NCBI RefSeq assembly: GCF_033807715.1
Contig: NC_084590.1
Span: 36,979,505-37,043,504 of the forward strand
Reading direction: 5' to 3'
Origin: Cololabis saira
Taxonomy: Eukaryota; Chordata; Actinopteri; Beloniformes; Belonidae
DNA: 64,000 bases
The notes under the pieces were generated by a model, which did no database searches, was not told the DNA's origin, and was given only the letters and a program-made list of their open reading frames with translations. Made by a program: the position numbers and the translations under genes. This document shows positions 23,485 through 36,002 of the stretch, piece after piece (position 1 is the first letter of the stretch; each line of letters starts with the position of its first letter).

Positions 23485-23984
23485 GTCTTCACGAGTGAGG
23501 GGAAAAATGGAGCGGTAGATTGACAGATTGGTGCAGCGTCCGCAGTTATGTGGTCGGTGTACCGGACCGCCATGGTGAAGAAGGAAAGGTGAAGTTTTCG
23601 ATTTACCGGTCAATCTACGCTCCCCCCCTCACCTATGGTCATGAACTTTGGGTAGTGACCGAAAGGACAAGATTGAGGATACGAGCGGCCGAGATGAGTT
23701 TCCTCCGCAGGGTGGCTGGACGCTTAGAACTGGACGCCCTTAGAGATAGGGTGAGGAGTTCGGTCACCCGGCCGGGAGGAGCTCGGAGTCGAGCCGCTGC
23801 TCCTTCACATTGAGAGGAGTCAGCTGAGGTGGCTTGGGCATCTGTACCGGATGCCTCCTGGACGCCTCCCTAGGGAGGTGTTCCAGGCATGTCCCACCGG
23901 GAGGAGACCCCGGGGAAGACCCAGGACACGCTGGAGAGATTACGTCTCTCGGCTGGCCTGGGAATGCCTCGGACTACCTAGAGT
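23485..23984 (+). pseudogene. LINE reverse-transcriptase C-terminal fragment
   Basis: Conceptual translation with frame changes gives VFTSEGK at the start, then QIGAASAVMWSVYRT, IYAPPLTYGHELWVVTERT, AEMSFLRRVAGR, and finally RWLGHLYRMPPGRLPREVF with RGRPRTRWRDYVSRLAWE. This is the region downstream of the reverse-transcriptase palm in a very common fish non-LTR retrotransposon. Catalytic motifs and the endonuclease domain are absent, and the frame shifts several times, so it is dead. The right side ends at the TTAA-flanked element at 23985. The clade is not certain: RTE-type and Rex-type LINEs share this tail pattern. A related fragment lies on the minus strand at 34.5-35.2 kb. Confidence 0.8.
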
Positions 23985-24311
23985 TTAACCAGGGTATGCA
24001 GAGGCATCTGAGTCTGATGTCCCAGTCCTGCTGGAACCTACAAATTGAAAAGTGGTGACATCTGTTGGAGCTCAGTACCTCCTGGCTTACATGGCAGGAC
24101 AGTTTCAGCCAATCAGCGCAGAGCCTCATTATCATAACCTCCCCTCCCCTAGAATGAAGCACAGAAAAAGGGGTTAGAAGCGGTAAAACTAGAGACATGG
24201 CCCACAGGCTGAATTTCTGATTTATGTAGAAAAAACAAGCTTTAGATTGTTTTTAAGACATTCAAGGCCTGTTTAAAATATACATTAAATGCCATAATAT
24301 GTCCCCTTTAA
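23985..24311 (-). mobile_element. TTAA-flanked miniature element, second family
   Basis: The segment 23989-24307 is flanked by TTAA (23985-23988 and 24308-24311). Read on the minus strand it begins AGGGGACATATTATGGCAT and continues with a TTTAAACAGGCCTTGAATG block. The same block opens the element at 55.2 kb, so both belong to one family or two related ones. The other end (CCAGGGTATGC) does not match the first as a TIR, so this copy may be truncated there. No coding capacity. Confidence 0.65.
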
Positions 24312-24640
24312 ATTGAGAGCTGTGCAGTTGGCACAGGCAAGCAGGTATAAAATAGACAATAGAGTAGAGAAATAAAATTGAGTAGCATTTGAAACATACT
24401 GTAAAATGAATTAAATTGTCCTTTTTTCTTTAACTGTCCCAACACACCTTTATAATAAATGAATAGAAACATGTCTTATCAATCGAATAGTTTTGCAGTT
24501 TTCCCTTTTTTTAAGATGCTTATTTTTCATGAACTATGAACTAAGGTAACCTCCTCACTCAACCAAATGTCAACAGTTTAGAGGGTACTTGAGGTTAATA
24601 GCGGCTTTCAAGCCAAATGCAAATCCCTTTAAACAATGCA
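24312..24640. other. AT-rich spacer, nothing recognised
   Basis: About 330 bp between two repeats. No feature was identified. Confidence 0.5.
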
Positions 24641-24916
24641 CTCATCACTGGAAAAAACAACAATTTTCACCTGTTTCAAGTACAGTGTAGATTTTCACTT
24701 AAAATAAGTAGAAAAATCTGCCAGTGGAACAAGATTTTTTTGCTTGGAAGAAGAAGATAAATCTTGTTCCACTGGCAGATTTTTCTACTTATTTCAAGTG
24801 AAAATTAACTTGATACAGGTGAAAATTGTCAAATAAGTTATTTTTCTGGTGTTATTTTTCTGGTGAAGACTCTAAATGTTGAAATAGCAGTAAAACCACA
24901 TTCATTGATAAAATGA
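24641..24916. mobile_element. Foldback (long-palindrome) element, copy 1
   Basis: The core 24646-24851 is an almost perfect hairpin of about 200 nt. The left arm (AAGTAGAAAAATCTGCCAGTGGAACAAG) pairs with the right arm (CTTGTTCCACTGGCAGATTTTTCTACTT) around a loop near 24740-24762. It then continues with a duplicated TTATTTTTCTGGTG and a CTCTAAATGTTGAAA tail that is also present in copy 2. I know the outline from fish MITEs that begin CACTGCAAAAACTC; this copy lacks those outer arms. Confidence 0.8.
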
Positions 24917-25220
24917 CAAAAATAAGTGCCGGTACTCCCCTTATTCAACTGATGTCAGGTAAATTAGGCGGTGGGTAACAGCAGATGATTACTTGATATA
25001 TTTAAATACTAGGACATGATCCTGATTTTTTATAAAGAAAATTGTTTTATTGAATTTTCCAAACAAATTATGTGTACACAAGAAAACGCTCACATTCACT
25101 GGTAGACAGTACTTGAGTTGTAAAAAAAGTCAGGGGGGATGGTGGATTTTATCATATGGGGACAGATAATTTGTGCTGAATACAAATAATATAATATATT
25201 ACAGGATAAGTAAAATGGAT
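24917..25220. other. AT-rich spacer between the two foldback copies
   Basis: About 300 bp, AT-rich with short A/T runs. No feature was recognised. Confidence 0.5.
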
Positions 25221-25590
25221 CACTGCAAAAACTCAAAATCTTAACAAGAATATTTGTCTTATTTCTAGTTAAAATGTCTTATTTTAGTAAAAAAAAAATC
25301 TCATTACACCTAAAACAAGACTCATCACTGGAAAAAACAACAATTTTCAATTGTTTCAAGTAGATTTTCACTTAAAATAAGTAGAAAAATCTGCCAATGG
25401 AACAAGATTTTTTTGCTTGTAATAAGAAGATAAATCTTGTCCCACTGGCAGATTTTCGTACTTATTTAAAGTGAAAATTTACTTGAAACAGATTAAAATT
25501 GTCAAATAAGTTATTTTTCTGGTGTTATTTTTCTGGTGATGACTCTAAATGTTGAAACAGCAGTAAAACCACATTCATTGAGGAAATGAC
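25221..25590. mobile_element. Foldback (long-palindrome) element, copy 2 with outer left arm
   Basis: It starts CACTGCAAAAACTCAAAATC at 25221, the outer terminus of the fish foldback MITE. It runs through TTTGTCTTATTTCTAGTTAAA to the inner hairpin (25326-25524), which matches copy 1 closely. The right outer arm expected for a full element (ending TTTTTGCAGTG) is missing. Instead it shares with copy 1 the tail ending CCACATTCATTGA. The two copies therefore descend from one already truncated form or from a local duplication. Confidence 0.8.
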
Positions 25591-25620
25591 GGGATGGAAA
25601 GGAGGGATGGCAGTTTTACA

Positions 25621-25725
25621 GGGGGGATGATTTTGACCGTTTTTATTTCAGGGGGGACGATTTTGACTGTTTTTATTTCAGGGGGGATGATTTGGACCGT
25701 TTTTATTTCAGGAGGGATGCCATCC
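25621..25725. repeat. 30-bp minisatellite, three full units
   Basis: Units at 25621-25650, 25651-25680 and 25681-25710 share GGGGGGA at the start and TTTTTATTTCA at the end, with one to three differences each. A partial degenerate unit follows. Confidence 0.95.
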
Positions 25726-26119
25726 CCCCTCAACTGCATACTACTGGTAGCTTAGGCGCCGGAACCGTGGGTGCTTCGGGGCCCGGAGCACCCATGGAGA
25801 TTGCCGAGCACCCACGGGGAGGGCCGAGCAGGCGAGCCCCCATGTCAACAATTACTGATTGGCTAAAGCGGTTTTCACACAGAGGGCGGCTTTCCCATTC
25901 ATTGTGTATGTGCTGCCTCCGCGCAAGGGTGCATGGTCTGCCGCAGAGGTCGGCGGCGCGCAACAGGGCGCACGCCGCCGAGTTTGCGCGGCAGCAAAGG
26001 GCCCAAGACGGCGCAAAGCGGCTTTCACCTATAACTCGGTTTGCGCCGGGGTGGGCGCAAACTCGGCGCAAACTCGGCGCAGAGCAGGATGCAGAGCATC
26101 CGGAAAAAAGTTTTTCCGG
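25726..26119. mobile_element. GC-rich 5' region probably belonging to a Harbinger element
   Basis: A GC- and CpG-rich block contains the near-palindrome GGGTGCTTCGGGGCCCGGAG (from about 25767) and a doubled GCGCAAACTCG at about 26056-26077. It directly precedes a Harbinger-type transposase N-terminus. The phrase GGTTTTCACACAGAGGGCGG (25870-25889) resembles Harbinger terminal sequence. The boundaries are not defined. Confidence 0.35.
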
Positions 26120-26304
26120 TCGTTTGGACGTACAGTAGCTACAGCTCGGTTAGAAAGCTTGCAGCAGCAAGGAGGGTCTGGGTCCATGAAATCCTCATGA
26201 GAAGACAGGATTTGGGGGAATCCAGGCTCGTTCGGGAGCTACAGCTCCATGATGGCCAGGTCTACTTCAAGGCTGAATCATATTTTATTAAAAAACCTTT
26301 CTGA
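26120..26304 (+). pseudogene. PIF/Harbinger transposase N-terminal remnant
   Basis: The plus-strand frame ending at TGA 26302-26304 reads AAARRVWVHEILMRRQDLGE, then RLVRELQLHDGQVYFKAES. Harbinger (HARBI1-like) transposases have a characteristic N-terminal stretch of the form R-R-x-W-V-H-x-I-(L)-x-x-R-x-x-x-G-E followed by L-V-x-E-L-x-x-H-x-x-x-x-x-x-Y-F-(R), which this matches. The DDE catalytic domain is missing entirely and one or two residues are deleted within GES-RLV. The remnant cannot encode an active enzyme. Similarity is judged by eye. Confidence 0.55.
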
Positions 26305-26623
26305 ACTATGTTGTTGTTTTTTAGCTCATGTCAGTCATCTAGATTTTTAGCGGACCTGTATGCTTCAGTTTGCAAAAGTATTGACACGTGGTCTTTTCAT
26401 AACCATATATTGATAAATGATTCAATTGATCCTGATATGAGGCATGGAAATGTATTTTAAATTAACATTTTATTGTTAAAAGAGCAAAAGAATATCACAT
26501 TTCTACCACTTTTAAACACGCAATATGTCCAAATTCTGGGAGATTTCTCTCCACTTTTGTCCCTTTTTATTGATGTCCCGATAGTCCTGCAGTCTCATCC
26601 CACAGCTCCTCACAGACTCACAG
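26305..26623. other. AT-rich spacer, nothing recognised
   Basis: About 320 bp with no recognised feature. Confidence 0.5.
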
Positions 26624-26817
26624 CCAAGATCATTCTTTCTTCCATCTTGATCGTCTCTGATCTACAAGCTGCAAGCTTTTTTTCTCCCTCCAGCACCTTC
26701 TCTCCTATTGGACACCGCCGAGATGCCGTCACAGGGCGCACGGTGAAATTTAAAAAAAAATTAAATTCTACTGTTGTAGATCAGATACGATCAAGATGGA
26801 AGAAAGAATGATCTTGG
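26624..26817. repeat. 194-bp inverted-repeat structure with 44-bp arms
   Basis: Positions 26624-26667 and 26774-26817 are inverted copies matching at 43 of 44 bases, beginning CCAAGATCATTCTTTCTTCC. They enclose 106 bp that includes an A-run. This could be a short miniature transposon, since the arms resemble TIRs, but no target duplication was seen. Confidence 0.9.
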
Positions 26818-26888
26818 TTATAAACTATAGAACTATAGCCTCCTTTTTCTCAGATGAACCTCCAAATTTGTTTAGATATTGATTATTA

Positions 26889-27389
<501 letters not shown>

Positions 27390-27442
27390 CTGATTTATGG
27401 TTCCGCGTTACACCAACGCAGAGCCTACGCCGTAGAGTACGC
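27390..27442. mobile_element. Left-end fragment of a Harbinger-type MITE
   Basis: The text CTGATTTATGGTTCCGCG and ACACCAACGCAGAGCCTACG matches one arm of the complete element nested at 35701-35828. The second arm is absent. Confidence 0.7.
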
Positions 27443-27479
27443 TTTTTTCTGAATTAAGGAGTAAACTAATCGGCCTGCT

Positions 27480-27566
27480 TTGAACTATTTTGAGAATTCC
27501 AATCATAACTGATAGGGGCATTATTAGCCGATCCCGATCGGTTGCCGATTGATCGGTGCATCTCTA
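27480..27566 (-). mobile_element. Terminal fragment of a hAT-type element
   Basis: On the minus strand the fragment begins TAGAGATGCACCGATCAATC and continues with GGCAACCGATCGGGATCGGC. This is the terminus of a hAT-type repeat common in fish, recognised from memory. The opposite end and target duplication are not visible. Confidence 0.5.
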
Positions 27567-28220
27567 GATTATAACGTCCTGGATCAACACTGTATGTATA
27601 GCAAGGTAATAATGGACTAATTAGCATCTAATTATGTTTTTAAAAGGCATAACTACAGACTTAAATGCCATATAGATATTAGTTTTAACACAACATGACA
27701 TCAGATCTGCTATCTAGCCGGCAGTAGATTTGAAATTGTGAAGACATGATCCTGTTAACTACTTAGCGCTAGATTTTTTTTTTTTTTTTTTTTCTTTACC
27801 TTGTCTGCACACATATTAATGATTGATACCATGACGGTAGAAACCAAAAGTATATATATGTGCATTATTACTATATTTAATATATATACATATATATACG
27901 CACACATATGCGTACACATACATAAATATACACATACAAACCCAGTTTTTTTTTTTTTTTTGGGGGGGGGGGCGGGGGTGACGACATCCACTGCCAATCC
28001 AGGAAGCAGGAACACACGGAGACACACGTCAAGCACTGGAAATCTGCAACAAAAAACCACAAACAAAGCACGAAATCGGCACGGAGCCAACCAAAACAAT
28101 AACAGCAATTGACCTAAATCTTGAGATCTGATCGTCGCAGTCTGAGCTAAGCTATCGCTACCGCTACCTAAACCCAAAAACTAGAGAGCCAGCATGCAGG
28201 TGAACAAGCCAGTGTGTATG

Positions 28221-28224
<4 letters not shown>

Positions 28225-28260
<36 letters not shown>

Positions 28261-28274
28261 CATGTGACTAAGTG

Positions 28275-28307
<33 letters not shown>
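28225..28307. repeat. Two (TG)n tracts inside the retroposon
   Basis: TG arrays at 28225-28255 and 28277-28307 are separated by about 21 bp. Confidence 0.95.
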
Positions 28308-28311
<4 letters not shown>

Positions 28312-28870
28312 AACCAAACAAAGCTCCACCTGAAGTGTATCTATAGTGGGGGAGGGGGGGGAGCAACCCCGCCACCCGCGAGACCAGAGGCCGACACGGA
28401 AGAGCCCGGAACCCAGGCCACCGGCAACCCCACAGAGGGGAGAAGTAGGAGGGAGGCAACCCACCGCCTGCGAGGCCCCCCCCCCCCCCCCACGGCGCGG
28501 GAAGAAGCACCCAGGGATCCCGTGGCGGCGGACCGCGACCCAGGCAATCCCCGGCCACCCGGTCCGGGCCGGACACGCGGCCAGGAGGCCCTCACCCTTC
28601 AGGCCAACGACCCCCACCCGGCAGGGGGCCAGCCCGCCCGGAGAGACAGAGCCGCCCCGGCCGCCGACGCGGGCAGGCGCACCCGTCCCCCACGAAAGTG
28701 GCCCTCCAAGACCAGAGGGGCGCCCCGCCGCAGAGGCAGCGGGGGGGACCGGAGACGGGCCCGGAGAGAGGGAACCCCCCAACAAGGCGACACCCGTGCA
28801 GGCCCGACAACGGAGGGCCCCAGACCCAGGCATCCCATTCATTCATCCATTCAACTATCCGATATCTATA

Positions 28871-28911
28871 CTAATAATAATATGATATACTATACATAAT
28901 AATAATACTAC

Positions 28912-28959
<48 letters not shown>
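28871..28959. repeat. (TAA)n-rich microsatellite inside the retroposon
   Basis: A degenerate then regular TAA/AAT array, with about ten perfect units at the right end. It breaks the GC-rich body into two blocks. Confidence 0.93.
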
Positions 28960-28960
<1 letters not shown>

Positions 28961-30000
28961 CATCTTTGTATAATATAATATTGATAAATTATTAAGTTTT
29001 GATGTCCTGCCAATGGAGGCTCAAATCCTCCATGGCAGGACCCTTCCATACCGCATTCTCACCGACACAGACATACAATCACGCACCGTTTCCCCCTCCC
29101 GGGGGGGGTCCAGCACCGCCAGAAGGCACCCCAGGCTGCACGGCGGGCCCCGCCAGGCCCGGGTAACCCGACCCACCTGTCCCAGGCCGGTGAGGGAACG
29201 CGGGTGATGTGGGACCCCCTCCCGCCCCTGGTGTTGAGTGCATGTGATTAATGCCATAAAAACAGGGAGGGGGGAGGGCCAAGTATCGATTGACACCGAC
29301 CCCCCCCCCCCCCTCCCGAACTACGTGTCCTTGTCAAATGTATTTATTAAGTGTTGAATGTGCAGTGTCTATTTTGCTGTTAAAACCGTGAGGCGGGGAG
29401 TGCCGGGCCACGCGGGACAATGCCCCCCACGACCCGGACCCCCCGCCCTTCGCCTATGTGCATATGAATCGTGTAGGGGGGGAAAGAGGGGGAGCGGAGG
29501 CCGAAGCCAGGAAGCAGGACCAGCAAAGCCGGCCCTGATAAGACACCCGCGTCCCCCCACCGGCCACCAGTAGACGGGGGCCGGCCCTCCGAGCCGGGCC
29601 AGGGCCCCACCGTACCTCCACGGGCGCCCCCGGCGCCGCCGGAGCCCCCAGACGGAAGGGGAAACGGTCCAACATCCTCCCATTCATACTGACAACATAA
29701 GACATAGATACCTGGGAATGGTGCCACCCCGCCGTCGCGCCCGCCCGTGCACCCCCCGGTCAGGGGAGGCCCAATCCCCGGACCCGGCCCCACCCCCCCC
29801 CCCCGAGGCCACCCCGGCGGACACCCCAAGGGTCACGGAGTCCCCACATCCGCAGGGGCACTTGTTCCCCGCCCAGCGACGGAGGACCAAGGCAGCAATG
29901 CACCCCCAGCGCAGACAGCCACCCCCCACCCAGGCAGGGCCGGGCCCTCCGGGTGGGACCCCCACGTCCACGGCCCAGCCCCCCCCTTAGCGCTAGATTT

Positions 30001-30489
30001 AAATTTATAACTTTGCCAACCTCGTAACACTTTAATTAACATTAGCGCTAGCTAGTTAATTTATCAATGGCTGTATTACTACGTAACAATTGTAAATAAA
30101 TAGAATTAGGTAACATTAAAGTTAAAAGCATTTTTGCTTTGGTTCATGAGGCTCCTTTTAAGAAATGAGACTCATTAGCGCCACCCTTCACCACGACGGC
30201 AGTCGGGGGTACTGCAGCCAACAGCGAATCCGGCATGGGAGAACGGGGAGAACGCACATGCAGCGTCATTTGACGTCACATCCACAGGACAGCGCGGGAA
30301 ATTCCGGTCACAATTGTAGCACATTTTGCAGCACACAGCCTGTTCAAGGCAACGGAGAGATATGCTAGAGGGCTCATTCTTTTGGGTTTGGAACGCTTCA
30401 TCTGACATGATTACTAGAAAACTTAAAACGTATACAAATTTTTTTCATAAATCCTGCCTCAATCCTGCCTCATGCTCCTTTAATCTTAA
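30001..30489. other. Mixed unique sequence between two retroelements
   Basis: AT-rich to about 30,170, then a GC-balanced stretch with TTTGACGTCACAT (a CRE-like TGACGTCA) at about 30269-30281. No gene structure was recognised. The GC-balanced part could be a further repeat. Confidence 0.4.
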
Positions 30490-30847
30490 GCAACATCTAG
30501 AAGTGTTATTGTGTTATAGAACAGCCATATTCTGCAACAGCTTCATCCCCCAGGCCATAAGACTGTTGAACTCAAAAATGGAAGGATTATAATAACCAAT
30601 TATAATGACCAAATTGTTTTTTTAAAAATGTAAAGCTGCATATTCTATTTATTTTCATATTTTTAAGCACTCAAGCACCTTTTTAAGTTAAGTTAAAATG
30701 TAGTTTTAGTTAACTTGAGTTAGGACATTTTTAAACTGTATCATTATTTGCTTTTCTGAGCCAGAGGCAACGAAATTTCGTTCCCAGTGCACTGTGTTAC
30801 ATGTGTGCTGAAAATGACAAATAAAAACTATCGTATCTTATCGTATT
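30490..30847 (+). mobile_element. 3' end of an L2-type LINE
   Basis: The end of the coding part reads CYRTAIFCNSFIPQAIRLLN. This is followed by a 3' UTR with the hallmark GCAACGAAATTTCGTTCCCA and GTGCACTGTG text and a short tail built of TATCGTATCT-type units after AATAAAAAC. L2-type LINEs end in a short microsatellite-like tail in place of poly(A). The 5' limit is uncertain because similarity fades before 30,490. The copy is 5'-truncated and inactive. Confidence 0.8.
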
Positions 30848-34489
<3,642 letters not shown>

Positions 34490-35160
34490 TTGTGCTTATC
34501 AGAGTTTGGATAGCGGAGGCAGCAGCCTGAGCAGAGAGGTTCAGACCTCCCTCTCCCTCGCACCTCTTCCTGCTATTCTGAGGCGAGACATTTCCAGGAC
34601 AGATTGAGAGATATCATCTCTTCACATGTCCTGAATCTACCTCCGGGCCTTCTTCTGGTTGGACAGGCCCAGAACGTCTCCCCAGAGAGGTGTCCATGGG
34701 GGATCCTGAGGAGGTACCTGAACCACCTCATACAGAGCACAGAGTCTACTCTGAACTTCTCATCCTATCTCTAAGGGACAGGCCAGCCATTCTGCAGAGG
34801 AAAGTCATTTTCACCACATGTATTCAGTCTTGTTTTCCGTCACTACCCATAATTTATGACCATAAGTGAGTACACACATTGATCAAAGGAAACCTCGCTT
34901 TTTGGCCCAGTGCTCTCTCCACCACAACAGACCGTCACAGCGTCTGAATTACTGCAGAGATCACTCCACACACACCTGTCAATCTCCTGCTCCGTTCTTC
35001 TCTCACTTGTGAACAAGACCCCAAGATAATTGAACTTCTTCCACGTGACCCGGAACCTCACCCCAAACCCAGAGGGGGCATTACACCCTTTATAGCTGTT
35101 CAGTTTGCCAAAATTGAAAAGATGAACAATTTCACTAAATGACCTCATCTGCATTTCCAG
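34490..35160 (-). pseudogene. LINE reverse-transcriptase 3' region, degenerate, minus strand
   Basis: On the minus strand part of the sequence translates to KFNYLGVLFTSERRTEQEID, the region just after the reverse-transcriptase core of the fish LINE also seen at 23.5 kb (its VFTSEG start aligns). The plus-strand text ATCCTATCTCTAAGGGACAG and GACCCCAAGATAATTGAACT matches the complement of the same element. The copy has many point changes and frameshifts, no catalytic motifs and no visible target duplication. It is older than the 23.5-kb copy by the look of its divergence. Confidence 0.75.
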
Positions 35161-35308
35161 TAGGAGGGCATTAAGGCTGTGCCATCATCAATCCACCCAT
35201 TATTCATACCTGCTTCTCCCTATTCAGAGTCAAATCGTATCAGTCTTCAGGTGAAAGGCAGGATTACTCCCTGGACAGATCATAAGAGAGTCTCTTATTT
35301 TGAGCTAC

Positions 35309-36002
35309 TAAGGCCCCGTTTACACGTAGCCGGGTATTTACAAAAACGGAGGCGTTTTCATGCGTTTTGGCCGTTCGTTTACACGAAAACGCAGCTCAAA
35401 GCCCCCAAAAACGATCATTTCTGAAAACTCCGGCCAAAGTGGAGATTTTCAAAAACTCCGTTTTCACGTTTGCGTCTAAACGGAGGAAAACGGAGATTTA
35501 AGCTTCAGAACGTCACATTATGCACCAGAAACTCACCAGCGTCATGTGTGCGACCTGTGTTTACAATTAGTTTGGCCACCGTCAATATTTTCTTGTATTT
35601 TACCTGTTTAATATTCTAAAGTCACACTTAAAAGTACCCCCCCCCCCCGTCCAGCCTCCTGCTCATTCAAGCCTGTGAGCGCGTCAGCCAGCAGCATGAA
35701 GCCTGAATTATGGTTCCGCGTCAAATCGACGGCGTAGGGTACGCGGCGACTCGCAAGGTACGTGCGCGTCGCCGCGTACCCTACGCCGTAGGCTCTGCGT
35801 TGGTGTAACGCGGAACCATAAATCAGCCTTAACTTGAAGTTACACACGTGTCATTTGTTGATGTTTTTCCAGGATTCTGATTGGCTGGCATGACGTTAAG
35901 AGCGTTTTCATGCGGGTCCGTGTAAACGAGGATTTTTTTGAAAACGTAGAGGGGAAAATATCCGTTTTTGTAAATACCCGGCTACGTGTAAACGTGGCCT
36001 AA
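35309..36002. mobile_element. Harbinger-type non-autonomous element with TAA target duplication
   Basis: The element spans 35312-35999, flanked by TAA at 35309-35311 and 36000-36002, the 3-bp TWA duplication typical of Harbinger. The TIRs are about 39 bp: GGCCCCGTTTACACGTAGCC at the left, and the inverted right end differs at only one base over the same length. Subterminal sequence is rich in AAAACG/CGTTTT motifs. A second element is inserted at 35701-35828. No transposase is encoded. Confidence 0.88.
35701..35828. mobile_element. Palindromic Harbinger-type MITE nested in the preceding element
   Basis: The 128-bp element has ends GCCTGAATTATGGTTCCGCG and the inverted GGCTGATTTATGGTTCCGCG. 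Most of its length folds on itself (GTAGGGTACGCGGCGAC pairs with GTCGCCGCGTACCCTAC). It is the same family as the half copy at 27,390. The target duplication has decayed. The reading frame seen over it is an artefact of the palindrome. Confidence 0.85.

Larger units (their letters stand above)
27763..30000 (-). mobile_element. GC-rich non-autonomous retroposon with 14-bp target duplication
   Basis: The identical 14-mer TTAGCGCTAGATTT stands at 27763-27776 and 29987-30000. Between them lies 2210 bp that ends, on the minus strand, in an A-tail (T-run 27774-27793) and starts with a G-run at 29986. This is the signature of target-primed reverse transcription. The plus-strand primer side reads GATTT followed by AAAT, close to the TTTT/AA site of L1-type endonucleases. 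The body is strongly G-rich on the transcript strand and contains (CA)n tracts, a TAA/AAT array and an internal A-run, with no reverse-transcriptase or other recognisable protein. The family is not certain: a non-autonomous L1-driven element, a deleted LINE keeping only UTRs, or a retrocopied long non-coding RNA. Confidence 0.85.

Noticed and set aside
27816..28177. Frames with poly-Lys and Pro-rich stretches
   Set aside because: They are produced by the internal A-run, G-run and AT-rich 3' part of the retroposon.
28222..28899. Long Gly/Pro/Arg-rich reading frames of up to 206 codons on both strands
   Set aside because: They overlap in several frames over the GC-rich retroposon, where stop codons are rare. 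No domain is visible, and the ends run into TG arrays.
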